Shown: in pieces, positions 18,991-26,684 of the stretch | How the letters are laid out: every line of letters begins with the position of its first letter | Numbering within the stretch: position 1 is the first letter of the stretch | Assembly (NCBI GenBank): GCA_015232355.1 | Contig: JADFZW010000010.1 | Coordinates: 98,662-162,661, forward strand | Source of the DNA: Oligoflexia bacterium | GTDB lineage: Bacteria > Bdellovibrionota > Bacteriovoracia > Bacteriovoracales > Bacteriovoracaceae | Direction: 5' to 3' | DNA length: 64,000 nt | Translations under genes and position numbers: made by a program | Notes under the pieces: generated by a model | Told to the model about the DNA's origin: nothing | Database searches by the model: none | The model's input: the letters and a program-made list of their open reading frames with translations, nothing else

Positions 18991-21318
18991 TTAAGCTTTA
19001 CTTTGGTTAAAGTTATAAAAGTTTTTACCACTTGATACCAACTGCTCGAGTAACGGTGCTGGTTGATATCTGCTGCTACTTACATTTTCTGCAAACTCTT
19101 TTAATGCTTGTAGAATTTTATCTAATCCCTCACTGTCAGCATGTTTGAGTGGTCCGCCTCTATAGGGAGGAAATCCTGTTCCCATAATCATTCCAAAATC
19201 AACTGAAGCGGCATCACCCACAACTCCCTCTTCTAATACTCTTGCAGCCTCATTGATCATAGGAAGAAGTAAGCGCATTTGAATAATTCTTGGTTCAAAG
19301 ACAGTTTTCTTAGAAGGAAGAATTTCTTTTATTTCGGGATTGATAGTATTGTCATCTGAGCTGCCAGAGCTGCCAGAGCTGTCAGCTCTGGCGGAGTTAG
19401 AGGAATTATTTGTATTTTGTGTACTTTGACTTTGATCTCTACTTCTTTTTTCATCAACTGTTCCTGCAGAATTACCTACACCTTCACCTTCATTTTCACT
19501 TTCGCTACCATCCTCATTGTAGAGATAAATTCCTTTGCCACCTTTGCGACCAAGTAAATTTAAAGAGAGAATTTTATCGGCCAGATCACTTTTTCTAAAG
19601 CGATCACCAAATGCTTTGTAGAAAATATCACTAACTTTAAAACCAACATCGATCCCAATTTCATCTAATAGTCGACATGGGCCCATAGGCATACCAAAAT
19701 CTAAAGAGGCGCGATCGATATCGGTTACACTCACTCCTTCCTCTAAGAGGTAGGTCATCTCAGTGATGTAAGGGCCTAGCAGTCTATTAACTAAAAATCC
19801 TGGAGAGTCCTTTACAATGACAGGAAATTTTTTAAGTGCAACTGCCAAGTTATAAACTCTCTCTAGGGTATCAGCAGAGGTTTTAGGATGAGAGATGATT
19901 TCAATAAGTGGCATTTTATTAACGGGATTAAAAAAGTGTAGTCCTAAAAATCTCTCAGGGTTTTTTAGATTACTGGCCAATTCAGTGATACTAAGAGATG
20001 AGGTATTAGAGCATAGAATACAATCACTTTTTACCATATTTTCTAAATCTCTAAAGATTGATTTTTTTATTTCCACATTTTCAATGATTGCTTCAACAAC
20101 AATATCAGCACGATTGAATCCCTGATATTTTAAGAGTGGAGTAATTGAGCGTTGTTTACGTTCCCACTCATCTCTTGTTAGACGTTTTTTCTTATAACTA
20201 GAATAGAATATCTGTGATGATTGCTTTAGGCCGAGCTCGAGTGCTTCAATGTTAATATCTTTTAGCAGTGGATTTAAGTTGTTGTCAGCGAATAGGTAAG
20301 CAATTCCTCCTCCCATAGTGCCAGCACCTAAGATTGCACTGGATTTTATTTTTGGAGGATTTTGAGTTGGATAATTTAAATAAGATGAAGCGTGTCCTGG
20401 AAATTTTTTACTCTTTTCTATAGAAAAGAAAAGATTTCGCAGATTTTTACTTTGATCTCCGAGACAGAGTTCACCAAATGCTTTGGATTCTAAACTAAGG
20501 TAACTAGCGCGTCCTTGACCAGAACCCTCTTCCATAACCTCTAAAATTTTCAAAGGAGCATCGAAGAGTCCTAAGGTCTTTTTGATAACTTTCTCTCTGG
20601 CCTTTTGGAAAATAATCTTTTTAACTAAAAAATTATCTTGTAGTAGAGAGGTAAGTGTAGTCTTTAAATTTTTTTTCTTAAGTTTCAAATATTGTTTTGG
20701 ATTTTTAATAAACTTTTGTCCCATACTCATTAAGCGGGCACTGGCATACATCTCATCAACCAAACCCATCTTTAGCGCTTTACTGGCCCTAATTTGTTTT
20801 CCACTTAAGATCATATCTAAGGCATCGGCCATTGAAACTCGAGATGGAAGTCGATAGGTACCACCAAATCCAGGGATGAGACCGAGCTGAACTTCAGGGA
20901 GAGAAAATACAGTTTTATTAGAGTCGGAGCATAGAATGTATTGACAGCTAAGTGCTAATTCAAATCCACCTCCCATACAAGTTCCATCAACTAGAGCAAC
21001 AGTTTTCAAATCGAGATCTTCAATCTTGTTAAAGATCTCTTGCCCTTGAGCTGAACCTGCACTGGCCTCTTCTGCACTTTTGAGAGAGGAGATAACGTTG
21101 ACATCCATTCCAGCTATGAAACAATTTTTTTTATGAGAAAAAAAGATCACTCCATCTAACTCGCGATACTCTTGACCACTTCGAAGCTCATCTAGAGCAG
21201 TGTTTAGTTCTGTGAGTGTATCTTTACTTAAGACCACTACTGATTTTTCTTCGTATTTACCAAAACCGATGTAGGCCACTTGATTTTTCACTTCAAATGT
21301 AATGTTGGCCCAAACCAT
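18991..21318 (-). CDS. fadJ: FadJ-type bifunctional enoyl-CoA hydratase / 3-hydroxyacyl-CoA dehydrogenase
   Basis: This enzyme catalyses the hydration and oxidation steps of fatty-acid beta-oxidation. The N-terminal crotonase domain (1-~260) has GTCMGGGFELALSC and LPEVQLGLIPGFGGTYRLP with the paired catalytic Glu region. The NAD-binding domain (about 325-510) has AILGAGTMGGGIAYLF and LGLHFFNPVNKMPLIEI. The C-terminal dehydrogenase domains follow. Between them (about residues 600-670) is an unusual Ser/Asn/Gly/Glu-rich linker absent from typical FadB/FadJ. RBS AAGGAG precedes the ATG. It lies 37 bp after the thiolase gene. The symbol fits the trifunctional partner role; fadB naming is equally defensible. 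Confidence 0.93.
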   Translation of the reverse strand: MVWANITFEVKNQVAYIGFGKYEEKSVVVLSKDTLTELNTALDELRSGQEYRELDGVIFFSHKKNCFIAGMDVNVISSLKSAEEASAGSAQGQEIFNKIEDLDLKTVALVDGTCMGGGFELALSCQYILCSDSNKTVFSLPEVQLGLIPGFGGTYRLPSRVSMADALDMILSGKQIRASKALKMGLVDEMYASARLMSMGQKFIKNPKQYLKLKKKNLKTTLTSLLQDNFLVKKIIFQKAREKVIKKTLGLFDAPLKILEVMEEGSGQGRASYLSLESKAFGELCLGDQSKNLRNLFFSIEKSKKFPGHASSYLNYPTQNPPKIKSSAILGAGTMGGGIAYLFADNNLNPLLKDINIEALELGLKQSSQIFYSSYKKKRLTRDEWERKQRSITPLLKYQGFNRADIVVEAIIENVEIKKSIFRDLENMVKSDCILCSNTSSLSITELASNLKNPERFLGLHFFNPVNKMPLIEIISHPKTSADTLERVYNLAVALKKFPVIVKDSPGFLVNRLLGPYITEMTYLLEEGVSVTDIDRASLDFGMPMGPCRLLDEIGIDVGFKVSDIFYKAFGDRFRKSDLADKILSLNLLGRKGGKGIYLYNEDGSESENEGEGVGNSAGTVDEKRSRDQSQSTQNTNNSSNSARADSSGSSGSSDDNTINPEIKEILPSKKTVFEPRIIQMRLLLPMINEAARVLEEGVVGDAASVDFGMIMGTGFPPYRGGPLKHADSEGLDKILQALKEFAENVSSSRYQPAPLLEQLVSSGKNFYNFNQSKA
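19372..19392. repeat. 21-bp perfect palindrome inside the fadJ linker
   Basis: gccagagctg and cagctctggc are perfect 10-bp inverted arms around a single central base. A further ctgccagag copy lies just before, in direct repeat. The stretch is GC-rich in an A+T-rich gene and encodes part of the linker (ARADSSGSSGSS). Confidence 0.8.
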
Positions 21319-21355
21319 ATATTTCTCCTTGTATTCTTTTTTATTTTATCTTTTG

Positions 21356-22651
21356 TTATCTGACTAAATTCTCAATTATGATTGCACCACCTTGACCGCC
21401 GCCGATACACAGACTGGCCAAACCATAGCGTGCACTCCTTCGTTTTAGTTCATGAGCGAGAGTAACTACAATTCGGGAACCACTAGAACCAACAGGATGT
21501 CCTAAAGCGATGCCACCACCATTAACATTAAATTTTGTTTCATCAATTTCACCAAATGCCTCGATATCAAAGCGCTTGGCCAGCGATTCGTCTTTGATAA
21601 TTTTCTTTAGAGCTAAAATCTGAGCGGCAAATGCCTCATTGATTTCAATTAGATCCATATCAGAGAGTTTTTGTCCTGTTCGTTTTAGTAAGTGATATAT
21701 TGCTAATGCTGGAGCAACTCCCATATATTCTGGGCCCAGACCATGAAAGTGATAATCAATTATTTTAGCAATTGGTTTTAAATTATAGCGTTCGCAAGCT
21801 TCTTGAGAGCAAAGTAACAACATACTTCCACCATCAGTGATAGGGCAGCTATTACCGACAGTAACGGTTCCAGATTTTTTATCAAAGTAGGGTTTCATTT
21901 GGCCTAAACGTTCTACACTTGAATCAGATCTAGGCCCGATATCTCTATTTAAAATGCGATCGATTTTATTTCCAACAATGATAGGTACAATCTCATCTTC
22001 AAAGCGGCCATCCTTGTGAGCAGCAACTGCTTTGGCGTGAGAGTTGTTGGCGTATTGATCTTGTTCCTCTCTAGAAATAGAAAATTCTTGAGAGAGTAGC
22101 TCTGCAGTTTGTCCCATATTGATATTACAGAAGGGATCAGTAAGTCCTTGTTCAATGGCCACAATGGGTTTTAAAAATTTTGGTCTGAAAGTAGCAAGTG
22201 CTGCAAGTTTGTCTTTGAGAGATTTTGCTTTCATCAGCATGATAAAGAGATCTGTCATCTCTCGCCCGAAGATCAGAGGCATTTGAGACATCGATTCCAC
22301 TCCACCACAAAAGATTATATCAGATCTTTCAGATGCTATTTTTAAGAAACCCTGAGAGATTGCCTCTAGGCCAGAGGCGCAGTTTCTATTAACAGTGTAT
22401 CCGCTGGTTTTTTTATCAAGGCCTGCTTCTAAGGCAATTACTCGAGAGATATTTGGATATTTAGCAGGACATCCGACATTACCTATAATCACTTCATCAA
22501 CTGCATCGTATGGTATATTTGTTTTAAACATCATACTGCGGATTAGGCCAACACCTAAGTATGGAACTGGAACATCTTTTAAATCCATACCAGACTTTGC
22601 TTGAGGTGTTCTATTAGCATCAACAATAAATACTTCACGAATATTTTTCAT
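21356..22651 (-). CDS. fadI: Acetyl-CoA acyltransferase (3-ketoacyl-CoA thiolase)
   Basis: Thiolase performs the last step of beta-oxidation, releasing acetyl-CoA. The active-site Cys is in YTVNRNCASGLEAI; GGGIALGHPVGSSGSR carries the His and SLCIGGGQGGA the second Cys. The longer frame beginning with TTG at 22708 adds 19 residues without similarity; ATG at 22651 (MKNIREVFIVDANRTPQAK) matches the usual thiolase N-terminus and is preceded by AAGGTG. At about 431 residues it is slightly longer than FadA, more like FadI. It is the first gene of the operon thiolase-FadJ-LolC-like permease. Confidence 0.93.
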   Translation of the reverse strand: MKNIREVFIVDANRTPQAKSGMDLKDVPVPYLGVGLIRSMMFKTNIPYDAVDEVIIGNVGCPAKYPNISRVIALEAGLDKKTSGYTVNRNCASGLEAISQGFLKIASERSDIIFCGGVESMSQMPLIFGREMTDLFIMLMKAKSLKDKLAALATFRPKFLKPIVAIEQGLTDPFCNINMGQTAELLSQEFSISREEQDQYANNSHAKAVAAHKDGRFEDEIVPIIVGNKIDRILNRDIGPRSDSSVERLGQMKPYFDKKSGTVTVGNSCPITDGGSMLLLCSQEACERYNLKPIAKIIDYHFHGLGPEYMGVAPALAIYHLLKRTGQKLSDMDLIEINEAFAAQILALKKIIKDESLAKRFDIEAFGEIDETKFNVNGGGIALGHPVGSSGSRIVVTLAHELKRRSARYGLASLCIGGGQGGAIIIENLVR

Positions 22652-22718
22652 ATTGAATTGCACCTTTTTAATTGTATTAATTGTAAGTGGAGAAATGTTA
22701 TCAGACAAAAAATTAAAA

Positions 22719-22744
22719 GGCCAACGCTTAAAAAAGTGTTGGCC
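22719..22744 (-). terminator. Second of two tandem intrinsic terminators after the OMP gene
   Basis: On the minus strand GGCCAACACTT pairs with AAGCGTTGGCC (one G-U/mismatch) around a TTTT loop, followed by TTTTAATTTTTT. It lies downstream of the outer-membrane protein gene and upstream of the thiolase gene. Confidence 0.75.
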
Positions 22745-22750
22745 ATATTT

Positions 22751-22812
22751 AAAAAAGGTCCGGTTAATCTAAAGAATGGAGGGGGGGAATCTTTTCGAGG
22801 CAACCGGACCTT
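22751..22812 (-). terminator. First of two tandem intrinsic terminators, with long G-tract loop
   Basis: AAGGTCCGGTT (22755-22765) and AACCGGACCTT (22802-22812) are a perfect 11-bp inverted repeat. Read on the minus strand the stem is followed by a run of six T. The unusually long loop (36 bases) holds a C7 tract (G7 on the plus strand, 22781-22787). It begins 25 bp after the OMP stop codon. Confidence 0.8.
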
Positions 22813-22837
22813 ATCGAGATTTTAATTTAATATTTAA

Positions 22838-24016
22838 TTAAAAGAGGATTACTAAACCAGCACCGATAGAGAGTTTATTCGCAGTATTTATATCTTCACC
22901 TAGTGTTTGTAGTAAGCGTTGGTCTTGGTTATAGTATGTTGGAGCAGTGTATTCTCCATTTTGTTTTGTTAATTCAGCAAAACCTTTGCTGTATTTACAC
23001 TCTAAGTTCATTCCGATATTCTTAGTGAAAATCATCTCTGCGCCAAGAGCAACCTTTCCTGAAACATATGATGAACTAAACTCTTCGTTACCATAGTTAT
23101 TTTGACCGTAGTTTGTGTAGTATTGCATATAGTTTTGAGATTGATCTTTTTTATTATATTTCATATTGAAGTAGTCATAACCAACCCCGGCCCCGATATA
23201 TGGATTAACCAAGCTATTTTTAGTTAAATATATTTTAGGCATTACTTCGATTGAGATTCCACTTCCTTCGATCTCTTTGCTGAAGTTATTATATCCGAAA
23301 TTATTTAAGCTCCAAGCATAGTACCAGTTGTAGTTGTTACGAGAGATATCGGTAATATTTACTTTGGAGTAGCTTACACCAAATGATAATCCAATTTGTT
23401 CTGTCATTGGAAACTCTAATGACAATCCTGGATTGATGTTTGCTTGATAACTTTCATATTTACCCTTATAGACTACACCACTGACATTTGGAGTAATCTT
23501 AACCTTATGAGTGGGTTTGTTTTTTTCTTCGGCGGCGGCAACTGATGTAGCATCGTTAATTGTAGTATCGTCTAAAACTTTGACAGGTGCCTCTTTTACT
23601 TCTGATGCTTTAACTACTGGGACTACTGGGGTGACAACTTCTGTAGCACCAGAAGTTGCTTGTTGATTTTTATTATCGCTGAAGACATTATTGATTGTTT
23701 TAGTGATCTTCTTTTCCTCTTGAATACGCATGTCTTCTAATTTTTTATAAGCTAATTCATTGTTTTCTTTTTCTAGATCTCTTCTGTTTTTAGAGATATC
23801 TTCGCTTTGATAGGAACCCTCCACATCAAGAGCAGTGGAGTGGATAGTATCGCTAACACCATCGCTGTTTGCGGTTGCGGCCGTGGAGGCGGCGGTCGCT
23901 GAGGATGGGTTGTCCTCGGCGGAAGTTTGGGCCACGCTTACTCCGTATCCATAACAGATACTAAGAAATAGTGCCAAGGTAATAACTTTTTTGTAATTGG
24001 TTTTTTTTGATTTCAT
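22838..24016 (-). CDS. Outer-membrane beta-barrel protein with coiled N-terminal segment
   Basis: This 392-residue protein has a signal peptide (MKSKKTNYKKVITLALFLSIC...VSVAQ), an Ala/Thr/Ser-rich stretch (SATAASTAATANSDG), a charged helical segment (KNRRDLEKENNELAYKKLED), then a C-terminal barrel of ~190 residues. Barrel features: KITPNVSGVVYKGKYESYQ, GLSFGVSYSKV, NPYIGAGVGYDYF, GAEMIFTKNIGMNLECKY and a final strand LSIGAGLVILF, matching OmpA/OmpW-like porin-fold proteins. GAGGGGAAA precedes the ATG. It is monocistronic with two terminators and a structured upstream region, so it may be abundant. Confidence 0.8.
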   Translation of the reverse strand: MKSKKTNYKKVITLALFLSICYGYGVSVAQTSAEDNPSSATAASTAATANSDGVSDTIHSTALDVEGSYQSEDISKNRRDLEKENNELAYKKLEDMRIQEEKKITKTINNVFSDNKNQQATSGATEVVTPVVPVVKASEVKEAPVKVLDDTTINDATSVAAAEEKNKPTHKVKITPNVSGVVYKGKYESYQANINPGLSLEFPMTEQIGLSFGVSYSKVNITDISRNNYNWYYAWSLNNFGYNNFSKEIEGSGISIEVMPKIYLTKNSLVNPYIGAGVGYDYFNMKYNKKDQSQNYMQYYTNYGQNNYGNEEFSSSYVSGKVALGAEMIFTKNIGMNLECKYSKGFAELTKQNGEYTAPTYYNQDQRLLQTLGEDINTANKLSIGAGLVILF

Positions 24017-24077
24017 GATAATTTCCCCTCGAAAAAATCAAATTTGTAAATAAAATTTTGTTGTTACTTGCTGCCTG

Positions 24078-24117
24078 GTGACTTTTGCAATTATATATTT
24101 TTTAGAAAAAAAGTCAC
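24078..24117. promoter_or_regulatory. Inverted repeat upstream of the outer-membrane protein gene
   Basis: GTGACTTTT (24078-24086) and AAAAGTCAC (24109-24117) form a perfect 9-bp inverted repeat separated by 22 bases. It lies about 60-100 bp upstream of the OMP start codon in a divergent intergenic region. It could be an operator, a 5' UTR hairpin or a weak bidirectional terminator; sequence alone does not decide. Confidence 0.35.
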
Positions 24118-24234
24118 GTAAAACTATTCCTATGTGTAAATATTACAAAGAATGCTTGCCGGGGATGACAATGTTATTTATATATGTATGGTTGTTGTAT
24201 GGTTGTTATTTTTTAGTTTTTAAGGGTAGTCGGT

Positions 24235-25485
24235 ATGAATGAAAAGTTGAATGAGAAGTTGAACGAGAAGTTAATTGTTGAGGTGGCCAGTAGAGAGGAT
24301 TTAGAGGAATTGTTGAAGCTCTATTTTTCAATTTACGGTAACAATTATCCTCTCAAAATCGGATTGGACTCTATATTTTCCAGGATAGCATTAGAGGATC
24401 AGGAAAATTATTTGTGGTTGGTAGTACGAGATAAAGAGAGTGTTACAAGTGAGACACCAAATGGAAAAGTAGTTGGCTCTGCTGTCTTTGAGTTAGATAA
24501 TCGCTATAAAATTGGTAAAGTTTCAGGAGTGGTGGTTCATCGTAACTATCAAAAAAAGGGAATTGCGGCCAAACTTATCTCCCATGGAATGAATAAAATT
24601 TTAAGAGAGGAATCGCAGATAAATTCCATCTATACAACAACCAGAACATTAAGTGTGGCCCCCCAACTAATGTTTTTAAAAAATGGTTTTCTTCCGCTGG
24701 GGATTTTTCCCAATGCTCATAAAATAAATAGGTATGAGACTCTAACTTTGCTGGGAGCTTTTCGAGAGGGAATTTTAAATCGACGATCAAAAGTAGATAG
24801 TGTGCCCGCCAAAATTTTACCTATCGTTAATATAGTAAATGATTTGATAAAGAAAAATATTGCGGATGCAGTGGTGGATAAGAAGTTTTTGCCAGAGGGA
24901 GTGGTAATAGCATCTAAGAAAAAAAATAGTGAAATAATTGAGGGAGAATTAAAATATCAGCAAGATGATTTTGAGTTTATTTTGGCCAATAATTTTGTTA
25001 AGCAACGATTTCGTCAGTTATTTGCAAATGATCAGGACTCAACATTTTATCCTTTTCATGAACCTAATCTTTTAATAACTTCCAAATTAAGTGATATGGA
25101 AGTCTATGCCTGCTACAATGAAAAAGATCATTATTGTGTTATTATTGCTCCAACAAAACAGCTCTATCAGATGGGTGAGATCTTTAGAAAATTGATCTAT
25201 GCTATGAAAGATTATGGTATCTCCTATATTGAATTGCTAGTGCGAATGGATCGTTTTAACAGCATGGCATTTTTTCTAGACAACGAATTTATTCCTTCGG
25301 CGATTTATCCAGCAATGAGAGAAATTGATGGATTGATGAATGATTATATTTTATTTACTCGTACGATGGAGCCACTGGATTTTCGAGGAATTAGTATTCA
25401 TCAATCATTTACCCCATTTATTAAACAATATACTACTCAATGGATTAACATGCATATCGATAGTGTGGAGGTTTATAATGAATAG
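24235..25485 (+). CDS. Tandem GNAT-fold acyltransferase, first gene of a LuxC/LuxE-like cluster
   Basis: Residues about 14-165 form a GNAT domain: VSGVVVHRNYQKKGIAAKLI is the acyl-CoA pyrophosphate-binding motif, and LMFLKNGFLPLGIFPN the late strand. A second, degenerate GNAT-like half follows; FRKLIYAMKDYGISYIELLV and MAFFLDNEFIPSAIYPA echo the first half. The N-terminus MNEKLNEKLNEKL comes from a 12-bp tandem repeat. The gene overlaps the LuxE-like gene by 8 bp, so it belongs with the fatty-acyl activation cluster and may transfer an acyl or acetyl group within that pathway (inference). Confidence 0.8.
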   Translation: MNEKLNEKLNEKLIVEVASREDLEELLKLYFSIYGNNYPLKIGLDSIFSRIALEDQENYLWLVVRDKESVTSETPNGKVVGSAVFELDNRYKIGKVSGVVVHRNYQKKGIAAKLISHGMNKILREESQINSIYTTTRTLSVAPQLMFLKNGFLPLGIFPNAHKINRYETLTLLGAFREGILNRRSKVDSVPAKILPIVNIVNDLIKKNIADAVVDKKFLPEGVVIASKKKNSEIIEGELKYQQDDFEFILANNFVKQRFRQLFANDQDSTFYPFHEPNLLITSKLSDMEVYACYNEKDHYCVIIAPTKQLYQMGEIFRKLIYAMKDYGISYIELLVRMDRFNSMAFFLDNEFIPSAIYPAMREIDGLMNDYILFTRTMEPLDFRGISIHQSFTPFIKQYTTQWINMHIDSVEVYNE

Positions 25486-26680
25486 TAGTGCTAGTAATAA
25501 TTTTAATAATTTTGATTTTAAACATCTCGATTTGCTATGTAATATTGAACAACCTTACTTAGCATTTGATGAAAAGATAGAGACTTTATTTCGAAAGGCG
25601 ATGGTAGAAAATTTAACCTATCATATGGAGAGAGAGGGCAGTGGATTTGTAAGAAGACTTTTTGAAGTGAGAAAGTTTAATCCACAAAGCATTCTTGAAG
25701 ATACAGATGGTGCAAATGGTGTGGAAAAAATTCCCTTTATTTTGGCCAACTTTTTCAAGCGCCACAAACTGCTTTCCATTGATGAAGATAAAGTTTTTTT
25801 ACATCTTACCTCCTCAGGAACTGGCGGTGAAAAATCGCAAGTATTTTTTGATCAATGGTCGATAGGAATTGCTCAGAAAATGGTAGATCGAATTTTTGAT
25901 TATTATCATTTTAATAGCAATCAAAAAACTAATTATCTTCTTTATACCTATGAACCAGAGGGGGCCAGTAATATTGGAACTGCTTACACCGATAATTTTT
26001 TATGTAAGTATGCTCCTATTGAAAATGTCTTCTATGCTTTGAAATATGTTGGAGGAGTTGGGGAAGGGGCCAGTCGGCATAAGTTTGATGTTTTTGGTAC
26101 GATTAGAACTTTACAAGATTATGAGAGAGCACAACTCCCAGTTAGAATATTTGGCTTTCCTTCATTTCTCTATTTTACTTTAAAGCGCATGCACGAGTTG
26201 AAGTATCCTAAAATAAAATTAAATAAGGAATCATTTGTCTTTTTAGGTGGTGGTTGGAAGGGTTATCAGGATCAGGCGATATCGAAGAGTGAATTATATG
26301 CAATGACTGAAGAGATGCTGGGAATTCCAGATGAGAGATTGCGCGATGGTTTTGGTTCCGCCGAACATTGTGTACCATACGTAGAGTGCAAGAATCATCA
26401 ATTGCATCTAACTATTTGGTCGAGAGTTGTAATACGAGACATACGGACTTTAGAAGCACTTCCATATGGTGAGACTGGATTTTTGCAATTTATCTCGCCT
26501 TATATAACTTCAATGCCGGCCATGAGTGTATTGATGAGCGATTTGGCTTCGCTACATCCAGCTGATAGTTGTAGTTGTGGTTTAAAGACTCCATACTTTA
26601 TTCACAGAGGAAGAGCACAAGTCTCTAAGAGTGCAAGCTGTGCGATTACAGCATCTGAATTACTTAAGCAGGAGGTTTAG
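25478..26680 (+). CDS. LuxE-like acyl-protein synthetase
   Basis: LuxE-type enzymes activate a fatty acid with ATP and pass the acyl group to LuxC. The ATG at 25478 follows GTGGAGG and overlaps the GNAT stop; the open frame upstream of it lies inside the GNAT gene and is not coding. HLTSSGTGGEKSQVFFD is the adenylate-binding loop of this family. FGFPSFLYFTLKRM, FLGGGWKG and RDGFGSAEHCVPYVEC match the LuxE/PaaK region where the acyl-AMP site forms. A Cys cluster (CSCG) lies near the C-terminus. It is 4 bp from the LuxC-fusion gene. Confidence 0.88.
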   Translation: MNSSASNNFNNFDFKHLDLLCNIEQPYLAFDEKIETLFRKAMVENLTYHMEREGSGFVRRLFEVRKFNPQSILEDTDGANGVEKIPFILANFFKRHKLLSIDEDKVFLHLTSSGTGGEKSQVFFDQWSIGIAQKMVDRIFDYYHFNSNQKTNYLLYTYEPEGASNIGTAYTDNFLCKYAPIENVFYALKYVGGVGEGASRHKFDVFGTIRTLQDYERAQLPVRIFGFPSFLYFTLKRMHELKYPKIKLNKESFVFLGGGWKGYQDQAISKSELYAMTEEMLGIPDERLRDGFGSAEHCVPYVECKNHQLHLTIWSRVVIRDIRTLEALPYGETGFLQFISPYITSMPAMSVLMSDLASLHPADSCSCGLKTPYFIHRGRAQVSKSASCAITASELLKQEV

Positions 26681-26684
26681 TTAG

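Noticed and set aside
25340..25477. Extended N-terminus for the LuxE-like protein
   Set aside because: The extra 46 codons lie inside the GNAT gene, are rich in unlikely residues, and ATG 25478 has a strong ribosome-binding site (GTGGAGG).
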